64,000 bases of DNA. Origin: JANRLF01 sp033762815. Lineage in GTDB: Bacteria; Bacteroidota; Bacteroidia; Chitinophagales; CAIOSU01. Numbering within the stretch: position 1 is the first letter of the stretch; each line of letters starts with the position of its first letter. The DNA is taken from positions 364,163-428,162 of the forward strand of contig JANRLF010000001.1 of NCBI GenBank assembly GCA_033762815.1. Direction: 5' to 3'. Position numbers and translations under genes: made by a program. Under the pieces are notes generated by a model that did no database searches, was not told the DNA's origin, and saw nothing but the letters and a program-made list of their open reading frames with translations. Shown piece by piece: positions 8,917 through 17,703 of this stretch.

Positions 8917-9701
8917 CCTTGTTTTTGACATACTGGGCAAAAGTAGGTGCTTCGCCCGTTTACGGTAATCATTTCAATCGTTCCGTTGTGCCTAGGGCAT
9001 TCGGCCCCCATTTTACGGGCATGCACCAACCATGTATCGGACATTTTTTTGCGCTTTGCCCCTGAATCAAGCAGGGCTTGTAGCAGGTAGCGCATTTCAT
9101 CGTACATTTTGCCCAACTGTTTTTCACTCACTGCCGCCACTGGCGACAATGGATGCAAACGGCAGCGAAACAGTAGTTCGTCAACATACACATTGCCCAA
9201 GCCTGCTATAATGGATTGGTTCATCAGTACGGGCTTCCAGTTTGCTTTAGGATGCTTTTGTAACAATTGAATGAAATCTTGTTGGCTGATTTCCATCGCA
9301 TCGATTCCAAGCTTTTTCTTTTTGATAAAGTCCTTCTCATCCTCAACCAAATTGATTTCACCAAAACCCCTGCTGTTAACATAGTATGCCGACGTGCCAT
9401 CGGTAAACTCCATGGCCATCTTTATATATTTAGGTGGAGTTTTATCGGTTTTCTGATACTTGAATTTCCCTGTCATTCCGAAATGAACCGCCAGCCATTT
9501 GTGATTGGCTGCCTCCAAAAGCAGTTGCTTACCAATGCGGCGTGAATGGACGAATTGCTGCTGCTGAAAAGCTTTGCGCAGCTTGTCCTCGCTGCTTTTC
9601 ATAAGCCGTGAAGCTGGGGCACTTAAATGCTGTATGGTTTTGCCCTGTGCCTTTTTTTCAAATTCACGTCGGTACATTTCCACTTCTGGTAATTCTGGCA
9701 T
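8913..9701 (-). CDS. mutM: Formamidopyrimidine-DNA glycosylase (Fpg/MutM/Nei family)
   Basis: A 262-residue base-excision repair glycosylase/AP lyase that removes 8-oxoguanine and ring-opened purines. The start at 9701 gives MPELPEVE, where Pro2 becomes the N-terminal nucleophile after Met removal and Glu3 is catalytic; the longer reading from 9746 would bury Pro2 and cannot be right. The H2TH region is MNQSIIAGLGNVYVDELLF. The C-terminal zinc finger reads CPRH...CPVC, so one of the four usual cysteines is His. Its stop overlaps the start of the DUF72 gene. Confidence 0.92.
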   Translation of the reverse strand: MPELPEVEMYRREFEKKAQGKTIQHLSAPASRLMKSSEDKLRKAFQQQQFVHSRRIGKQLLLEAANHKWLAVHFGMTGKFKYQKTDKTPPKYIKMAMEFTDGTSAYYVNSRGFGEINLVEDEKDFIKKKKLGIDAMEISQQDFIQLLQKHPKANWKPVLMNQSIIAGLGNVYVDELLFRCRLHPLSPVAAVSEKQLGKMYDEMRYLLQALLDSGAKRKKMSDTWLVHARKMGAECPRHNGTIEMITVNGRSTYFCPVCQKQG

Positions 9702-9877
9702 GGCCTTTTTTTTATTGAATATGAATGCCAATATTATACCATTCATATTGGGTCACTCTGGGAAGATGTTTTCAAGCTTATCGTGTATGCCAAGATAGAT
9801 TCCTAACGGAATGGCAGTTTAGCATGGACTGAGCAATTGAAAGTTCATCTTTAGGGAGATTCCAAAGAGATGTTCAA

Positions 9878-11956
9878 TCACCAATTCAACAGCTCTTCCA
9901 TAGCCTGCTGTACCATTTCCATGGAGGGAAGCATGGCTTTTTCCAAGCCAGCATTCAAAGGGATAGCAGGTGCATCTTTGGCCCCGATAATCCGTAGCGG
10001 AGCATCTAAATATTCAAAGCATTTGGATGCTATTCGGCCCGCCAAAGCCTCGGCGAAAGAATTGTTCAAGGTTTCCTCTGTCAGCACCAGGCACTTTCCG
10101 TGCCGTTTTACCGAAGCATGGATAGCTGCCTCGTCCAAAGGATGAAGTGTACGCAAATCCAATACTTCTATTTGGCCAGCAAAGGCAGTGGCGGCATTCA
10201 TGGCCCAATGGACGCCCATGCCGTAGGTGATAACCGATATGGTTTCGCCGCGGTGGGTTTTGCTTTCATCGGCTTCCAAGGCTATACGCGCCTTTCCCAA
10301 TGGAATCACGTATTTACTATCGGGCTCCACGGTTTTAGCCGCTAAGGTTCCGGGTACTTTTGACCAATAAAGCCCTTTATGCTCCAATATCACTACTGGG
10401 TTAGGGTCATAGAACGCAGCCTTCATTAGCCCTTTCATATCGGCGGCATTGGATGGATAAACTACTTTAATACCCTTGATTTGGAGCAAGACCGATTCCA
10501 CGCTGCTGCTATGGTAGGGCCCCCCGCTTCCGTAGGCCCCGATGGGCACGCGTATCAGTGCCTGCACGGGCCATTTGCCATTGGAAAGGTAGCAAGAGCG
10601 GCTAAGCTCCGTAAACAATTGGTTCAAGCCTGGCCATATGTAATCTGCGAACTGCACCTCTACAATAGGCTTACAGCCCACGGCCGACATTCCCACCGTA
10701 CTGCCAATGATATACGCCTCTTGAATGGGAGTATTGAATACCCTTTCGTCGCCATATTTTTTTGCCAGCAAAGCCGCCTCCCTAAATACGCCACCCAGTT
10801 CACCACCCACGTCTTGCCCATACAATAAGGCTTCTGGATGGGCTTGCAGCAATTCATCTACCGCATGCAAGGCAGCATCTACCATTACTACCTTTTCCCC
10901 ACCTTCGGGGTTTCTTTCCCCTTGTTCATCCCTTACTGTCGTTTCCGCAAAAATATGGTTCAACAGTGTGTTGGGATCAGGGTCTTGGGCTTGCATGGCT
11001 TGCTCAAAAGCTTCCAGCACCCCTTGCTTGGCCGATTGTTCCACATGGACGATTTCCTCCTCGGCAACTCCGTAAATTAATAGTTGGTCGCGCAATATCG
11101 GGTAAGGGTCACGGCTTTCATGTTCATCCAGGTTTTCCTTGCTCCTATACCATTCTTTGCGCACCCCTGAGGTATGGTGGCTAAGCAGGGGCACTTTGGC
11201 ATGCACCAAAAATGGCCTCCTATCTTCCCGAACGGTGGCGATTACTTTTTTTATTTTATCATGGCATTCCAGATAGTCGCTGCCGTTGATACTGATGGCT
11301 TCCAAGCCTTTAAATCCTTTGGCATAATGGAATGCGTCCATAGCCCGCACCTCGTGGGCAGCAGCGGAAATATCCCATTCATTGTCTTGCACCAGGTATA
11401 TGATAGGCAACTGCTTGAGCACGGCCATCTGTAGGGCTTCTGCCACTTCCCCTTCCGTTATTGACGCATCGCCCAGAGAACAGACCACCAGTGGAGCAGG
11501 GCCATTGTTGTTCAACAAGCCCTGGCTTTCCAAGTATTTCATGCCATGGGCAATGCCAGTGGTGGGGATAGCCTGCATACCGGTGGCCGATGACTGGTGC
11601 GGAATCTTGGGCATCCCTTCCCGCTTTGAACTGGGGTGGGAATAATAGGTACGCCCGCCTGAAAATGGGTCGTCGGCTTTGGCCATCAACTGGAGCATCA
11701 GTTCATAGGGGCTGTAGCCTATGCCCAGCAACATGGCATCATCGCGGTAGTAAGGTGCCAAATAATCTTGGGGCAGCAGTTGCAGTGCCAGTGCCAACTG
11801 TATGGCCTCATGCCCCCGCGAAGTGGCATGTACATATTTTGCCGCCACGTCTTTCCTTTCTTCATACAGAAGCGACATTTCCCTAGCAGTGGACATTAGC
11901 CCATAGGCTTTCAGCAAAGCATTGGTATCTACGTTTAGCGCAATTTCTTTCAACAC
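9878..11956 (-). CDS. Branched-chain 2-oxoacid dehydrogenase E1, alpha-beta fusion
   Basis: A 692-residue thiamine-diphosphate enzyme that decarboxylates branched-chain 2-oxoacids (from Val, Leu, Ile) and acylates E2 lipoyl groups. The alpha half (about 1-340) has the TPP/Mg motif GDASITEGEVAEALQ...NEWDIS and the phosphorylation-loop-like SHHTSGVRKEWYR. The beta half (about 355-692) begins VMVDAALHAVDELL and has EVQFADYIWPGLNQL and LRTLHPLDEAAI. Alpha and beta are often separate genes; in Bacteroidota a single fused chain is common. E2 and E3 are not in the window. Products feed branched fatty acids, typical of this phylum. Confidence 0.92.
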   Translation of the reverse strand: MLKEIALNVDTNALLKAYGLMSTAREMSLLYEERKDVAAKYVHATSRGHEAIQLALALQLLPQDYLAPYYRDDAMLLGIGYSPYELMLQLMAKADDPFSGGRTYYSHPSSKREGMPKIPHQSSATGMQAIPTTGIAHGMKYLESQGLLNNNGPAPLVVCSLGDASITEGEVAEALQMAVLKQLPIIYLVQDNEWDISAAAHEVRAMDAFHYAKGFKGLEAISINGSDYLECHDKIKKVIATVREDRRPFLVHAKVPLLSHHTSGVRKEWYRSKENLDEHESRDPYPILRDQLLIYGVAEEEIVHVEQSAKQGVLEAFEQAMQAQDPDPNTLLNHIFAETTVRDEQGERNPEGGEKVVMVDAALHAVDELLQAHPEALLYGQDVGGELGGVFREAALLAKKYGDERVFNTPIQEAYIIGSTVGMSAVGCKPIVEVQFADYIWPGLNQLFTELSRSCYLSNGKWPVQALIRVPIGAYGSGGPYHSSSVESVLLQIKGIKVVYPSNAADMKGLMKAAFYDPNPVVILEHKGLYWSKVPGTLAAKTVEPDSKYVIPLGKARIALEADESKTHRGETISVITYGMGVHWAMNAATAFAGQIEVLDLRTLHPLDEAAIHASVKRHGKCLVLTEETLNNSFAEALAGRIASKCFEYLDAPLRIIGAKDAPAIPLNAGLEKAMLPSMEMVQQAMEELLNW

Positions 11957-12008
11957 GGTCTTAAAAAGCTTCTAACGCAAGATACGCAATGTAGGCCATT
12001 AGCGAAAA

Positions 12009-12371
12009 CTAATAGGCTGCCACCCATTGCAATGCCTTGCCTTGTTCCGTGGTTTTGAACAGTTTCAGTTCGCCGGGAACAAAAAAGCGGGCCATGCGCA
12101 ACAACCAGCGGAAGCGGCTGTTATCGGTTACTACCGCTATTTTCGCAAAGTCTTTCAAGCGTTTTTTGTCCAACACCCCGCCGTCCAATAAGCCTTTGGC
12201 AGAATCTTGGTCAATGCCTTCATCAATGCGTAACAGCACGGGGATTTTGCCATATTGCTTCACTTTGTTTTCTACTACGGGGTTCAACTGGTTATAGTCG
12301 TCCATCGTTATCTCGCCGCTTACGGCTACCGCTACGGCTTTTGGGCTTTCGGTCTCAATAAATTCTATCAT
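12009..12371 (-). CDS. SpoIIAA-like STAS-domain protein
   Basis: About 120 residues, one alpha/beta STAS-like domain: MIEFIETESPKAVAVAVSGEITMDDYN, then IPVLLRIDEGIDQ and FAKIAVVTDNSRFRWLLRM. It belongs to the SpoIIAA-like family, small cytoplasmic proteins related to anti-sigma antagonists but without a clear conserved phospho-serine switch here. The function is unknown. The start at 12371 fits the family; 12395 would add eight residues. It lies 37 bp downstream of the desaturase-family gene on the same strand, so they may share a transcript. Confidence 0.75.
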   Translation of the reverse strand: MIEFIETESPKAVAVAVSGEITMDDYNQLNPVVENKVKQYGKIPVLLRIDEGIDQDSAKGLLDGGVLDKKRLKDFAKIAVVTDNSRFRWLLRMARFFVPGELKLFKTTEQGKALQWVAAY

Positions 12372-12408
12372 ACAGCACAGCTTTGGCTTAGCCAAAACAA
12401 TTATCGTG

Positions 12409-13671
12409 CTAAATGATTTGGGCTATGGCGGGCTGCGCTTCTACAATGGCTGCCTCCAGGGTATCATTGGTCTGTGCTTCACGGTAGCCCACAATGAGGT
12501 AATCTTTGCTGATAGGGGGCTTGTAGTAGATATCGCCAAAGAGGATTTTAAAACGCACCAGCCAACTCTTGTTCATCCTCAACTCATAGGCTATTTGTTC
12601 AAAGCCACTGAACATGATTTTGAAAGGGCTAAGCCTGATAATGGGATTATTCGTCAATCCTACCTTGGGGGCTTCTTTGGGCGGGATGCGATAGGTACCG
12701 AAAATACGGTCCCATATCATCCAAGGGTTGCCGCCAACGTTCACTATTTCATCGCCTTGTTTGGAGGTGTGGTGCGTGTAGTGGTACACCCCGTTGCCAT
12801 AATAATGCGATAACTGCCTGACGATAATGTTGCGGTGGGCAAAGTCATAGAAGGCCGAATTGTGGTTGAACTTTTCCGTAAGGATACCAAAGAAAGCCAA
12901 GATAAATGCCTCTTCTGTCATGGCCTCAAAATAGAACAATTTGGACGCTGCCGCCGATAGCAGTACACCCGGTATGGCGCTGAATATCTCAGGCAGGAAC
13001 ATGAATGGACCAATGCCGGCGGGGTGCATAATTTCAGCCGTATGGTGGCAGCGGTGCGAAAGGTACCACAGCAGGCGCGACTTGTGGCAAAGCCAATGGA
13101 CGAAATATCCGGGAAGTGCTCCTATAAAAACCCCACCCAAAATGGCAAAAGGGTAGGGTACATTTACCAAGGTGGGTATATGTTCTTTTACCCAAGTTTC
13201 GAAGTTGCCTACCGCTGCCTGTATGGCGCGGGTGCCATCGTCATAAGTAAAGCCAAGCGCATAGGCTATACCGCCCAACAAGGCAAAAAACAAGAAGGTG
13301 CCTGCCATACCCACCACATTGCTGAGGAAATGTGCCCAAAAGATAGGGGCAAACTCCTTAGGGCCATGCTCGCGGTATGATTTGCGGAAACTAAGCAATG
13401 CCAGCCCAGCTATATACACAAAAAGTACCGCCAAGGCGGCATAACCAATCCTTTCAAATTGCTGGTCGCTCAAATTCTTAAAAGGCCGGTCGCCATTGCC
13501 TACCCAGCGGAGTACGTCATGATAGAAGCCTGCAGCCGTGTCCATGGTAAGGTCGAAGAAGCCGAAAACTAGGCACAAGGCAATTAAAACCACCCAGGTA
13601 GCAGAAATATAGGAAAATCGCTCGCCGCTGAAGCGGAAGTCGTAATTCCATATTTTGGAAAGCCATTTCAT
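12409..13671 (-). CDS. Sterol desaturase / fatty acid hydroxylase family protein
   Basis: A 420-residue integral membrane protein with several hydrophobic segments. The histidine boxes for a di-iron centre are HWLCHKSRLLWYLSHRCHH (about 198-216), EKFNHNS (about 288) and the HYTHH motif. The family oxidises long-chain lipids (sterols, carotenoids, fatty acids, ether lipids) using O2. An Ile/Phe-rich extension before the first box makes the protein longer than the usual 250-300 residues. The substrate cannot be assigned. Confidence 0.85.
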   Translation of the reverse strand: MKWLSKIWNYDFRFSGERFSYISATWVVLIALCLVFGFFDLTMDTAAGFYHDVLRWVGNGDRPFKNLSDQQFERIGYAALAVLFVYIAGLALLSFRKSYREHGPKEFAPIFWAHFLSNVVGMAGTFLFFALLGGIAYALGFTYDDGTRAIQAAVGNFETWVKEHIPTLVNVPYPFAILGGVFIGALPGYFVHWLCHKSRLLWYLSHRCHHTAEIMHPAGIGPFMFLPEIFSAIPGVLLSAAASKLFYFEAMTEEAFILAFFGILTEKFNHNSAFYDFAHRNIIVRQLSHYYGNGVYHYTHHTSKQGDEIVNVGGNPWMIWDRIFGTYRIPPKEAPKVGLTNNPIIRLSPFKIMFSGFEQIAYELRMNKSWLVRFKILFGDIYYKPPISKDYLIVGYREAQTNDTLEAAIVEAQPAIAQII

Positions 13672-13930
13672 TGTTGCATAAAATTAATGTGTTTTTGCGA
13701 AAGGAGGGGATAAACAGTAAGCTGCCATTAAGCTTTGGGCATTGCAATTAGTATTGTTTGGCAACGGACTCTGCACAGTACCCTCTCAAATGGAACACTT
13801 GGGGGTTTCAAGGACGGATACCTTTCAGGAATGATAAAAAGGTATGTCGTTCCATATTGAACAAACTATAAGCGATTATTAACAGTTGTATGTGGCTAGA
13901 GTTGTTGCTATCTTTATAAAAAGTAACTTG

Positions 13931-14146
13931 ATGAAAATCGATGCTATTGCTTTCAATAAAATTGTAGAGAGTGTTTATAATTTGCCCCTTGAATTTAAGG
14001 AGGAGTTGAAAAGCTTGCTTGAGCATAACATTGCTGAGGCGCGCCGCAAAGAAATGGCAGAAAACGGAAAAGCCGCTCTCAAAGAGTACAGAAATGGGAA
14101 ACTCAAATTTTCATCATCCGTGAAAGAGTTAAAAAAGATGCTGTAA
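13931..14146 (+). CDS. Putative antitoxin of a type II toxin-antitoxin pair
   Basis: A 71-residue charged, mostly helical protein (MKIDAIAFNKIVESVYNLP ... KELKKML). The start at 13931 fits its size; an in-frame upstream ATG (13886) would add a hydrophobic stretch and is less likely. Its TAA is followed immediately by the ATG of the RelE-like toxin, the layout expected of an antitoxin-toxin operon. No DNA-binding motif is obvious. The assignment rests on context. Confidence 0.65.
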   Translation: MKIDAIAFNKIVESVYNLPLEFKEELKSLLEHNIAEARRKEMAENGKAALKEYRNGKLKFSSSVKELKKML

Positions 14147-14416
14147 ATGGAAATTGCGTTTAGTAGCAGTTTTAAGAAAGCATTTCGGAAAAGAGTAAAG
14201 AACACTCCCCAAGAGCGCGTTTTTTGGGAAAAGGTTGATGCTTTCACCACTGAACCCTTTAATCCTCAATTGAAGACCCATAAATTGTCGGGTGTACTTA
14301 AGCATTATTGGAGTTTTTCTATCGAGTATGACTTGCGGGTAGTTTTTTATTTCACAAAAGATAAACCCAGTAGAGCTATTTTTATTGACATTGGGTCACA
14401 CGATGAAGTGTATTGA
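14147..14416 (+). CDS. RelE/ParE-superfamily (YafQ-like) toxin
   Basis: An 89-residue protein with the RelE/YafQ pattern: MEIAFSSSFKKAFRKRVKN at the start, KLSGVLKHYWSFSIEYDLRVVFYF in the core and the C-terminal IDIGSHDEVY, where the His-x-x-x-Tyr ending is typical of YafQ-type mRNA interferases. It would cleave mRNA on the ribosome unless bound by the upstream antitoxin. The two genes abut with no gap. Confidence 0.82.
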   Translation: MEIAFSSSFKKAFRKRVKNTPQERVFWEKVDAFTTEPFNPQLKTHKLSGVLKHYWSFSIEYDLRVVFYFTKDKPSRAIFIDIGSHDEVY

Positions 14417-14553
14417 GTTAGCAGATTAGATGCTTCCGATAAGATTTCTAGTGTCTTGGAAGATACCATGACGCTGTATGAGTATGCCCTTACAAGCGGA
14501 ACGCTTGTGGGAGTGGGATTGAATTTTTGTACCTCGTATCCGATACCTTGTTC

Positions 14554-14601
14554 CTAAATTGTCAATCGTCAATTGTAAATCGTAAATCCTAAATCCTAAA
14601 T
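14554..14601. repeat. Short A/T-rich near-tandem repeat upstream of lysA
   Basis: Degenerate 7-base units of the type cTAAATy / TCAATCG / TAAATCG run in series (cctaaatt, gtcaatcgtcaat, tgtaaatcg, taaatcc, taaatcc, taaatt). Such strings are frequent between genes in Bacteroidota. The function is unknown. Confidence 0.6.
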
Positions 14602-14640
14602 TCCTTCCTCTTCGTATCTTAGCAGCCCAAAATTGGTAGG

Positions 14641-15876
14641 ATGGAGCTTAGGAAGCATATTTTCACCATCAGGGGTCACAAGGCAATCGACCTTTGCGAC
14701 CGCTATGGTACCCCCTTGTACGTGTATGATGCCGATTGCATCAAGGAGCAATATGAGAAGCTGGTAAAGGCTTTCAAAAGTACCCGAATGAAAGTGAAGT
14801 ATGCCTGCAAAGCACTCACCAACCAAAATATCCTTGCTTATATCAAAAAACTGGGAGCGGGGCTTGATACCGTTTCCATACAAGAGGTACAGTTGGGCTT
14901 AAGGGCAGGCTTTGAGCCATCGGAGATAATCTATACCCCCAACGGGGTTTCATTCGAGGAAATAAAAGAGGCGGTCAGCTTGGGGGTTGTCATCAATATC
15001 GACAATATATCCATACTGGAGCAATTTGGCCACTATTATGGCAATTCCGTGCCGGTATGCGTGCGGGTCAATCCCCATATCTTGGCAGGGGGTAACGCCA
15101 AAATATCCACCGGGCATATCGATTCCAAGTTCGGTATCTCCATTTACCAAATGCGGCACGTGGAGCGGGTGGTAGCCAGCACTAACCTGAAGGTGGTGGG
15201 CTTGCACATGCATACGGGTTCGGAAATATTGGATGTAGGGGTTTTCAGCAGAGGGGCTGAAATGCTGTTTGATTGTGCCCTACAGTTCAAAGATTTGCAA
15301 TTTCTTGATTTTGGTAGTGGCTTTAAGGTGCCTTACAAGCCCAACGATAATGCAACTGACGTAGCAGAGTTGGGCAAAATATTGAGTAAGCGCTTCAATG
15401 CCTTTTGCAAGGAGTATGGCAAGGAACTGGAGCTATGGTTTGAGCCTGGAAAATATCTGGTAAGCGAGGCGGGTTATTTCTTTGCCAAAGTGAACGTCAT
15501 TAAGCAAACTACCGCTACCGTGTTTGTAGGGGTCGATTCGGGGCTCAACCATTTAATCAGACCCATGTTTTACGATTCGTACCACCATATCATCAATGTA
15601 AGCAACCCGGCGGGTACTGAACGGATATATACGGTTACGGGCTATATCTGCGAAACCGATACCTTTGCCTGGGACCGCAAGATAAACGAAGTGCGGGAAG
15701 GCGATATCCTGTGTTTCCTAAATGCGGGGGCTTATGGCTATATGATGGCATCGAACTACAACAGCCGCCCGCGGCCAGCCGAGGTGATGATATATAACGG
15801 CAATGACCACTTGATACGCAAAAGGGAAACTTTGGACGATTTGTTGCAAAATCAGGTATTGGTAGCTTTGGATTGA
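14641..15876 (+). CDS. lysA: Diaminopimelate decarboxylase
   Basis: A 411-residue PLP enzyme (fold type III) that decarboxylates meso-diaminopimelate to L-lysine, the last step of lysine synthesis. The PLP lysine is in VKYACKALTN (about residue 59), the phosphate-binding glycines are in DFGSGFKVPY, and the second-subunit active-site motif is CETDTFAWDR. The length matches the family. It is monocistronic between two toxin-antitoxin pairs. Related ornithine/carboxynorspermidine decarboxylases share the fold, but the CETDTF motif favours LysA. Confidence 0.9.
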   Translation: MELRKHIFTIRGHKAIDLCDRYGTPLYVYDADCIKEQYEKLVKAFKSTRMKVKYACKALTNQNILAYIKKLGAGLDTVSIQEVQLGLRAGFEPSEIIYTPNGVSFEEIKEAVSLGVVINIDNISILEQFGHYYGNSVPVCVRVNPHILAGGNAKISTGHIDSKFGISIYQMRHVERVVASTNLKVVGLHMHTGSEILDVGVFSRGAEMLFDCALQFKDLQFLDFGSGFKVPYKPNDNATDVAELGKILSKRFNAFCKEYGKELELWFEPGKYLVSEAGYFFAKVNVIKQTTATVFVGVDSGLNHLIRPMFYDSYHHIINVSNPAGTERIYTVTGYICETDTFAWDRKINEVREGDILCFLNAGAYGYMMASNYNSRPRPAEVMIYNGNDHLIRKRETLDDLLQNQVLVALD

Positions 15877-15944
15877 ATTTTTGTAGAAAGGATAAATCGA
15901 ATTTTTCTATCTTAGTTATCGTTGAGTTATGTAAAATTCAAGTA

Positions 15945-16142
15945 ATGGAACTGATAATAGAAAACGTAAAGTCTTTGGAAGATAAGAAGCTGTTGATTGA
16001 ATTGGTTAACCGTTTGGGTTTCAAAGTTTCCGTTTATGACCCCGAACTTGAGGATGAAGCGTTAGCCAGAGCCATGCTGGAAGCAAAGAAAGGAAAAATG
16101 TTTTCAAAAGAGGAAGCATTGAAATATTTGGGGGATGATTGA
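15945..16142 (+). CDS. Putative antitoxin of the second toxin-antitoxin pair
   Basis: A 65-residue acidic protein (MELIIENVKSLEDKKLLIELVNRLGFKV ... SKEEALKYLGDD). The ATG at 15945 follows an untranslated A/T-rich leader; an in-frame ATG at 15873 overlapping lysA is less plausible. The end overlaps the next gene by 8 bp. The C-terminal part resembles the toxin-neutralising helix of Phd/RelB-like partners, but the assignment is mainly by context. Confidence 0.68.
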   Translation: MELIIENVKSLEDKKLLIELVNRLGFKVSVYDPELEDEALARAMLEAKKGKMFSKEEALKYLGDD

Positions 16143-16407
16143 AGTAGAATATGCTGAGCAGTTTCTTAAGGATACAAATAAGTTAAAAAAATCTACTTAC
16201 TATTTACAAATTTACAAGCTTTGTTTTGAGGAAATACCAAATTTAGATGCTATTACCAGTATTAAGGCATTGAAGAAGCTAAAAGGGCACAAAACTTTTT
16301 ATAGAATAAGACAGGGGGAACTAAGAATTGGAATAGAAATCATTGGTTCGAAAATTATATTCCTACGCTGTCTGTCCCGTAAGGATATTTATAGATACTT
16401 CCCTTAG
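16135..16407 (+). CDS. RelE/ParE-family toxin
   Basis: A 90-residue protein with the RelE/ParE pattern: MIEVEYAEQFLKDTNKLKK, ALKKLKGHKTFYRIRQGELRIGIE and a C-terminal FLRCLSRKDIYRYFP. The core motif YRIRxGExRIG and the RKDIYR tail are typical of RelE/StbE-type mRNA interferases. It overlaps the antitoxin gene by 8 bp, so their translation is coupled. It is not obviously a recent copy of the toxin at 14147. Confidence 0.85.
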   Translation: MIEVEYAEQFLKDTNKLKKSTYYLQIYKLCFEEIPNLDAITSIKALKKLKGHKTFYRIRQGELRIGIEIIGSKIIFLRCLSRKDIYRYFP

Positions 16408-16433
16408 CAGCATTTTTCGGGCCTGCTTTTAGC

Positions 16434-16441
16434 TATCTTTG
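16434..16441 (+). promoter_or_regulatory. Possible -7 element of the MFS transporter gene
   Basis: TATCTTTG 12 bp before the ATG matches TAnnTTTG. The expected TTG about 19 bp upstream is replaced by a T-rich stretch, so this is a half-match. The transcript would have a very short leader. Confidence 0.3.
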
Positions 16442-16452
16442 CAACACACAGC

Positions 16453-17700
16453 ATGCAGCCCTCTTTAAACGATGCACCCGTTGGTAGACTGGAAGTATTA
16501 AAACTAAGGGAATTTCGTTTTTTCCTGGCTACCCGCATGTGTTTGACCCTTGCCATGCAAATACAGGCATTGGTGGTAGGCTGGCAAATATACCAATTGA
16601 CCCATGACCCGCTTGATTTAGGCTTAATTGGTTTGGCAGAAGTGGTTCCCTCCATTGGGGTATCGTTATATGCAGGCCATGTTGCCGATTTAGTGAGCCG
16701 TAGGCGGATTATCCTGCTTTGTTTGCTCACCCTGCTTGTCAGCACTATTGGCTTATGGATACTATCATGGCCTATGGCCCAGCCCTTATTGCAGTCCACC
16801 ACCTTTCCCATTTATGCCATTATTTTTGTTACAGGGCTTGGTAGGGGATTCATAGGGCCGGCCATTTTTGGATTTTTGACACAGGTAGTAGAAAAAAGGC
16901 AACTTACTACTGCCGTAAACTGGGCAAGTACCAACTGGCAGGTAAGCTCTGTTTTGGGCCTTACCGCTGGCGGCTTTTTATTGGACTGGCTAGGCCTGAG
17001 CGCTACTTATCTCATTCAGGTGATGCTGTTGGGGCTGGGTATGGGAATGTGTTTATTGATTGCCGCTAAGCCCAACCCTGAAATTGTTGGCGAATACCAC
17101 TTGAAGGAACGCCTCACTGCAGGCATCAAGTTTATTTTCAATAACCAGATTATCCTTAGTGCCATTTCACTTGATTTGTTTGCTGTACTGTTCGGTGGGG
17201 CAGAAGCTTTGCTGCCCATCTTCCAAAAAGAAATATTGCAGGTGGACGAAAGCGGACTGGGTATCCTTAGGGCTGCTCCTGCGGTAGGTGCCATTTGCAT
17301 GGCTGCATGGCTGGCCTATCGGCCGATTGCAAAAGACGCTGGCCGCAAATTGTTGTTGAGCGTAGTGGCGTTTGGTTTTAGCATGATATTGTTCGGTGCC
17401 TCCCAGTGGTTTTGGCTTTCTGTTTTTGCCCTATTCCTCAGCGGCATATTCGATTATGTGAGCGTGATTATCCGCAGCACCCTGTTGCAGACCCATACTC
17501 CTGAAAACATGAAAGGCAGGGTATCGTCAGTCAATAACATTTTTGTAGGATCGAGTAATGAGATTGGAGCCTTTGAATCTGGCGTTATGGCAAGGCTGAT
17601 GGGTACTGCCATATCCGTAATTTTCGGGGGCTGTATGACCATCGTCGTGGTTATCATTACCGCTTGGAAAGCTAAAAGCCTTCGCAAGCTAGACCTGTAA
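16453..17700 (+). CDS. MFS transporter (EntS/MFS_3-like exporter)
   Basis: A 415-residue polytopic protein with about 12 hydrophobic segments. The loop 2-3 motif GHVADLVSRRRIIL (major facilitator motif A) is at about residues 74-87, and motif A recurs in degenerate form in the second half (YRPIAKDAGRKLLL). Start and end resemble the EntS-like group of drug or siderophore exporters. The substrate is unknown. It is convergent with the DUF4468 gene, with only 3 bp between the stops. Confidence 0.88.
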   Translation: MQPSLNDAPVGRLEVLKLREFRFFLATRMCLTLAMQIQALVVGWQIYQLTHDPLDLGLIGLAEVVPSIGVSLYAGHVADLVSRRRIILLCLLTLLVSTIGLWILSWPMAQPLLQSTTFPIYAIIFVTGLGRGFIGPAIFGFLTQVVEKRQLTTAVNWASTNWQVSSVLGLTAGGFLLDWLGLSATYLIQVMLLGLGMGMCLLIAAKPNPEIVGEYHLKERLTAGIKFIFNNQIILSAISLDLFAVLFGGAEALLPIFQKEILQVDESGLGILRAAPAVGAICMAAWLAYRPIAKDAGRKLLLSVVAFGFSMILFGASQWFWLSVFALFLSGIFDYVSVIIRSTLLQTHTPENMKGRVSSVNNIFVGSSNEIGAFESGVMARLMGTAISVIFGGCMTIVVVIITAWKAKSLRKLDL

Positions 17701-17703
17701 TAC

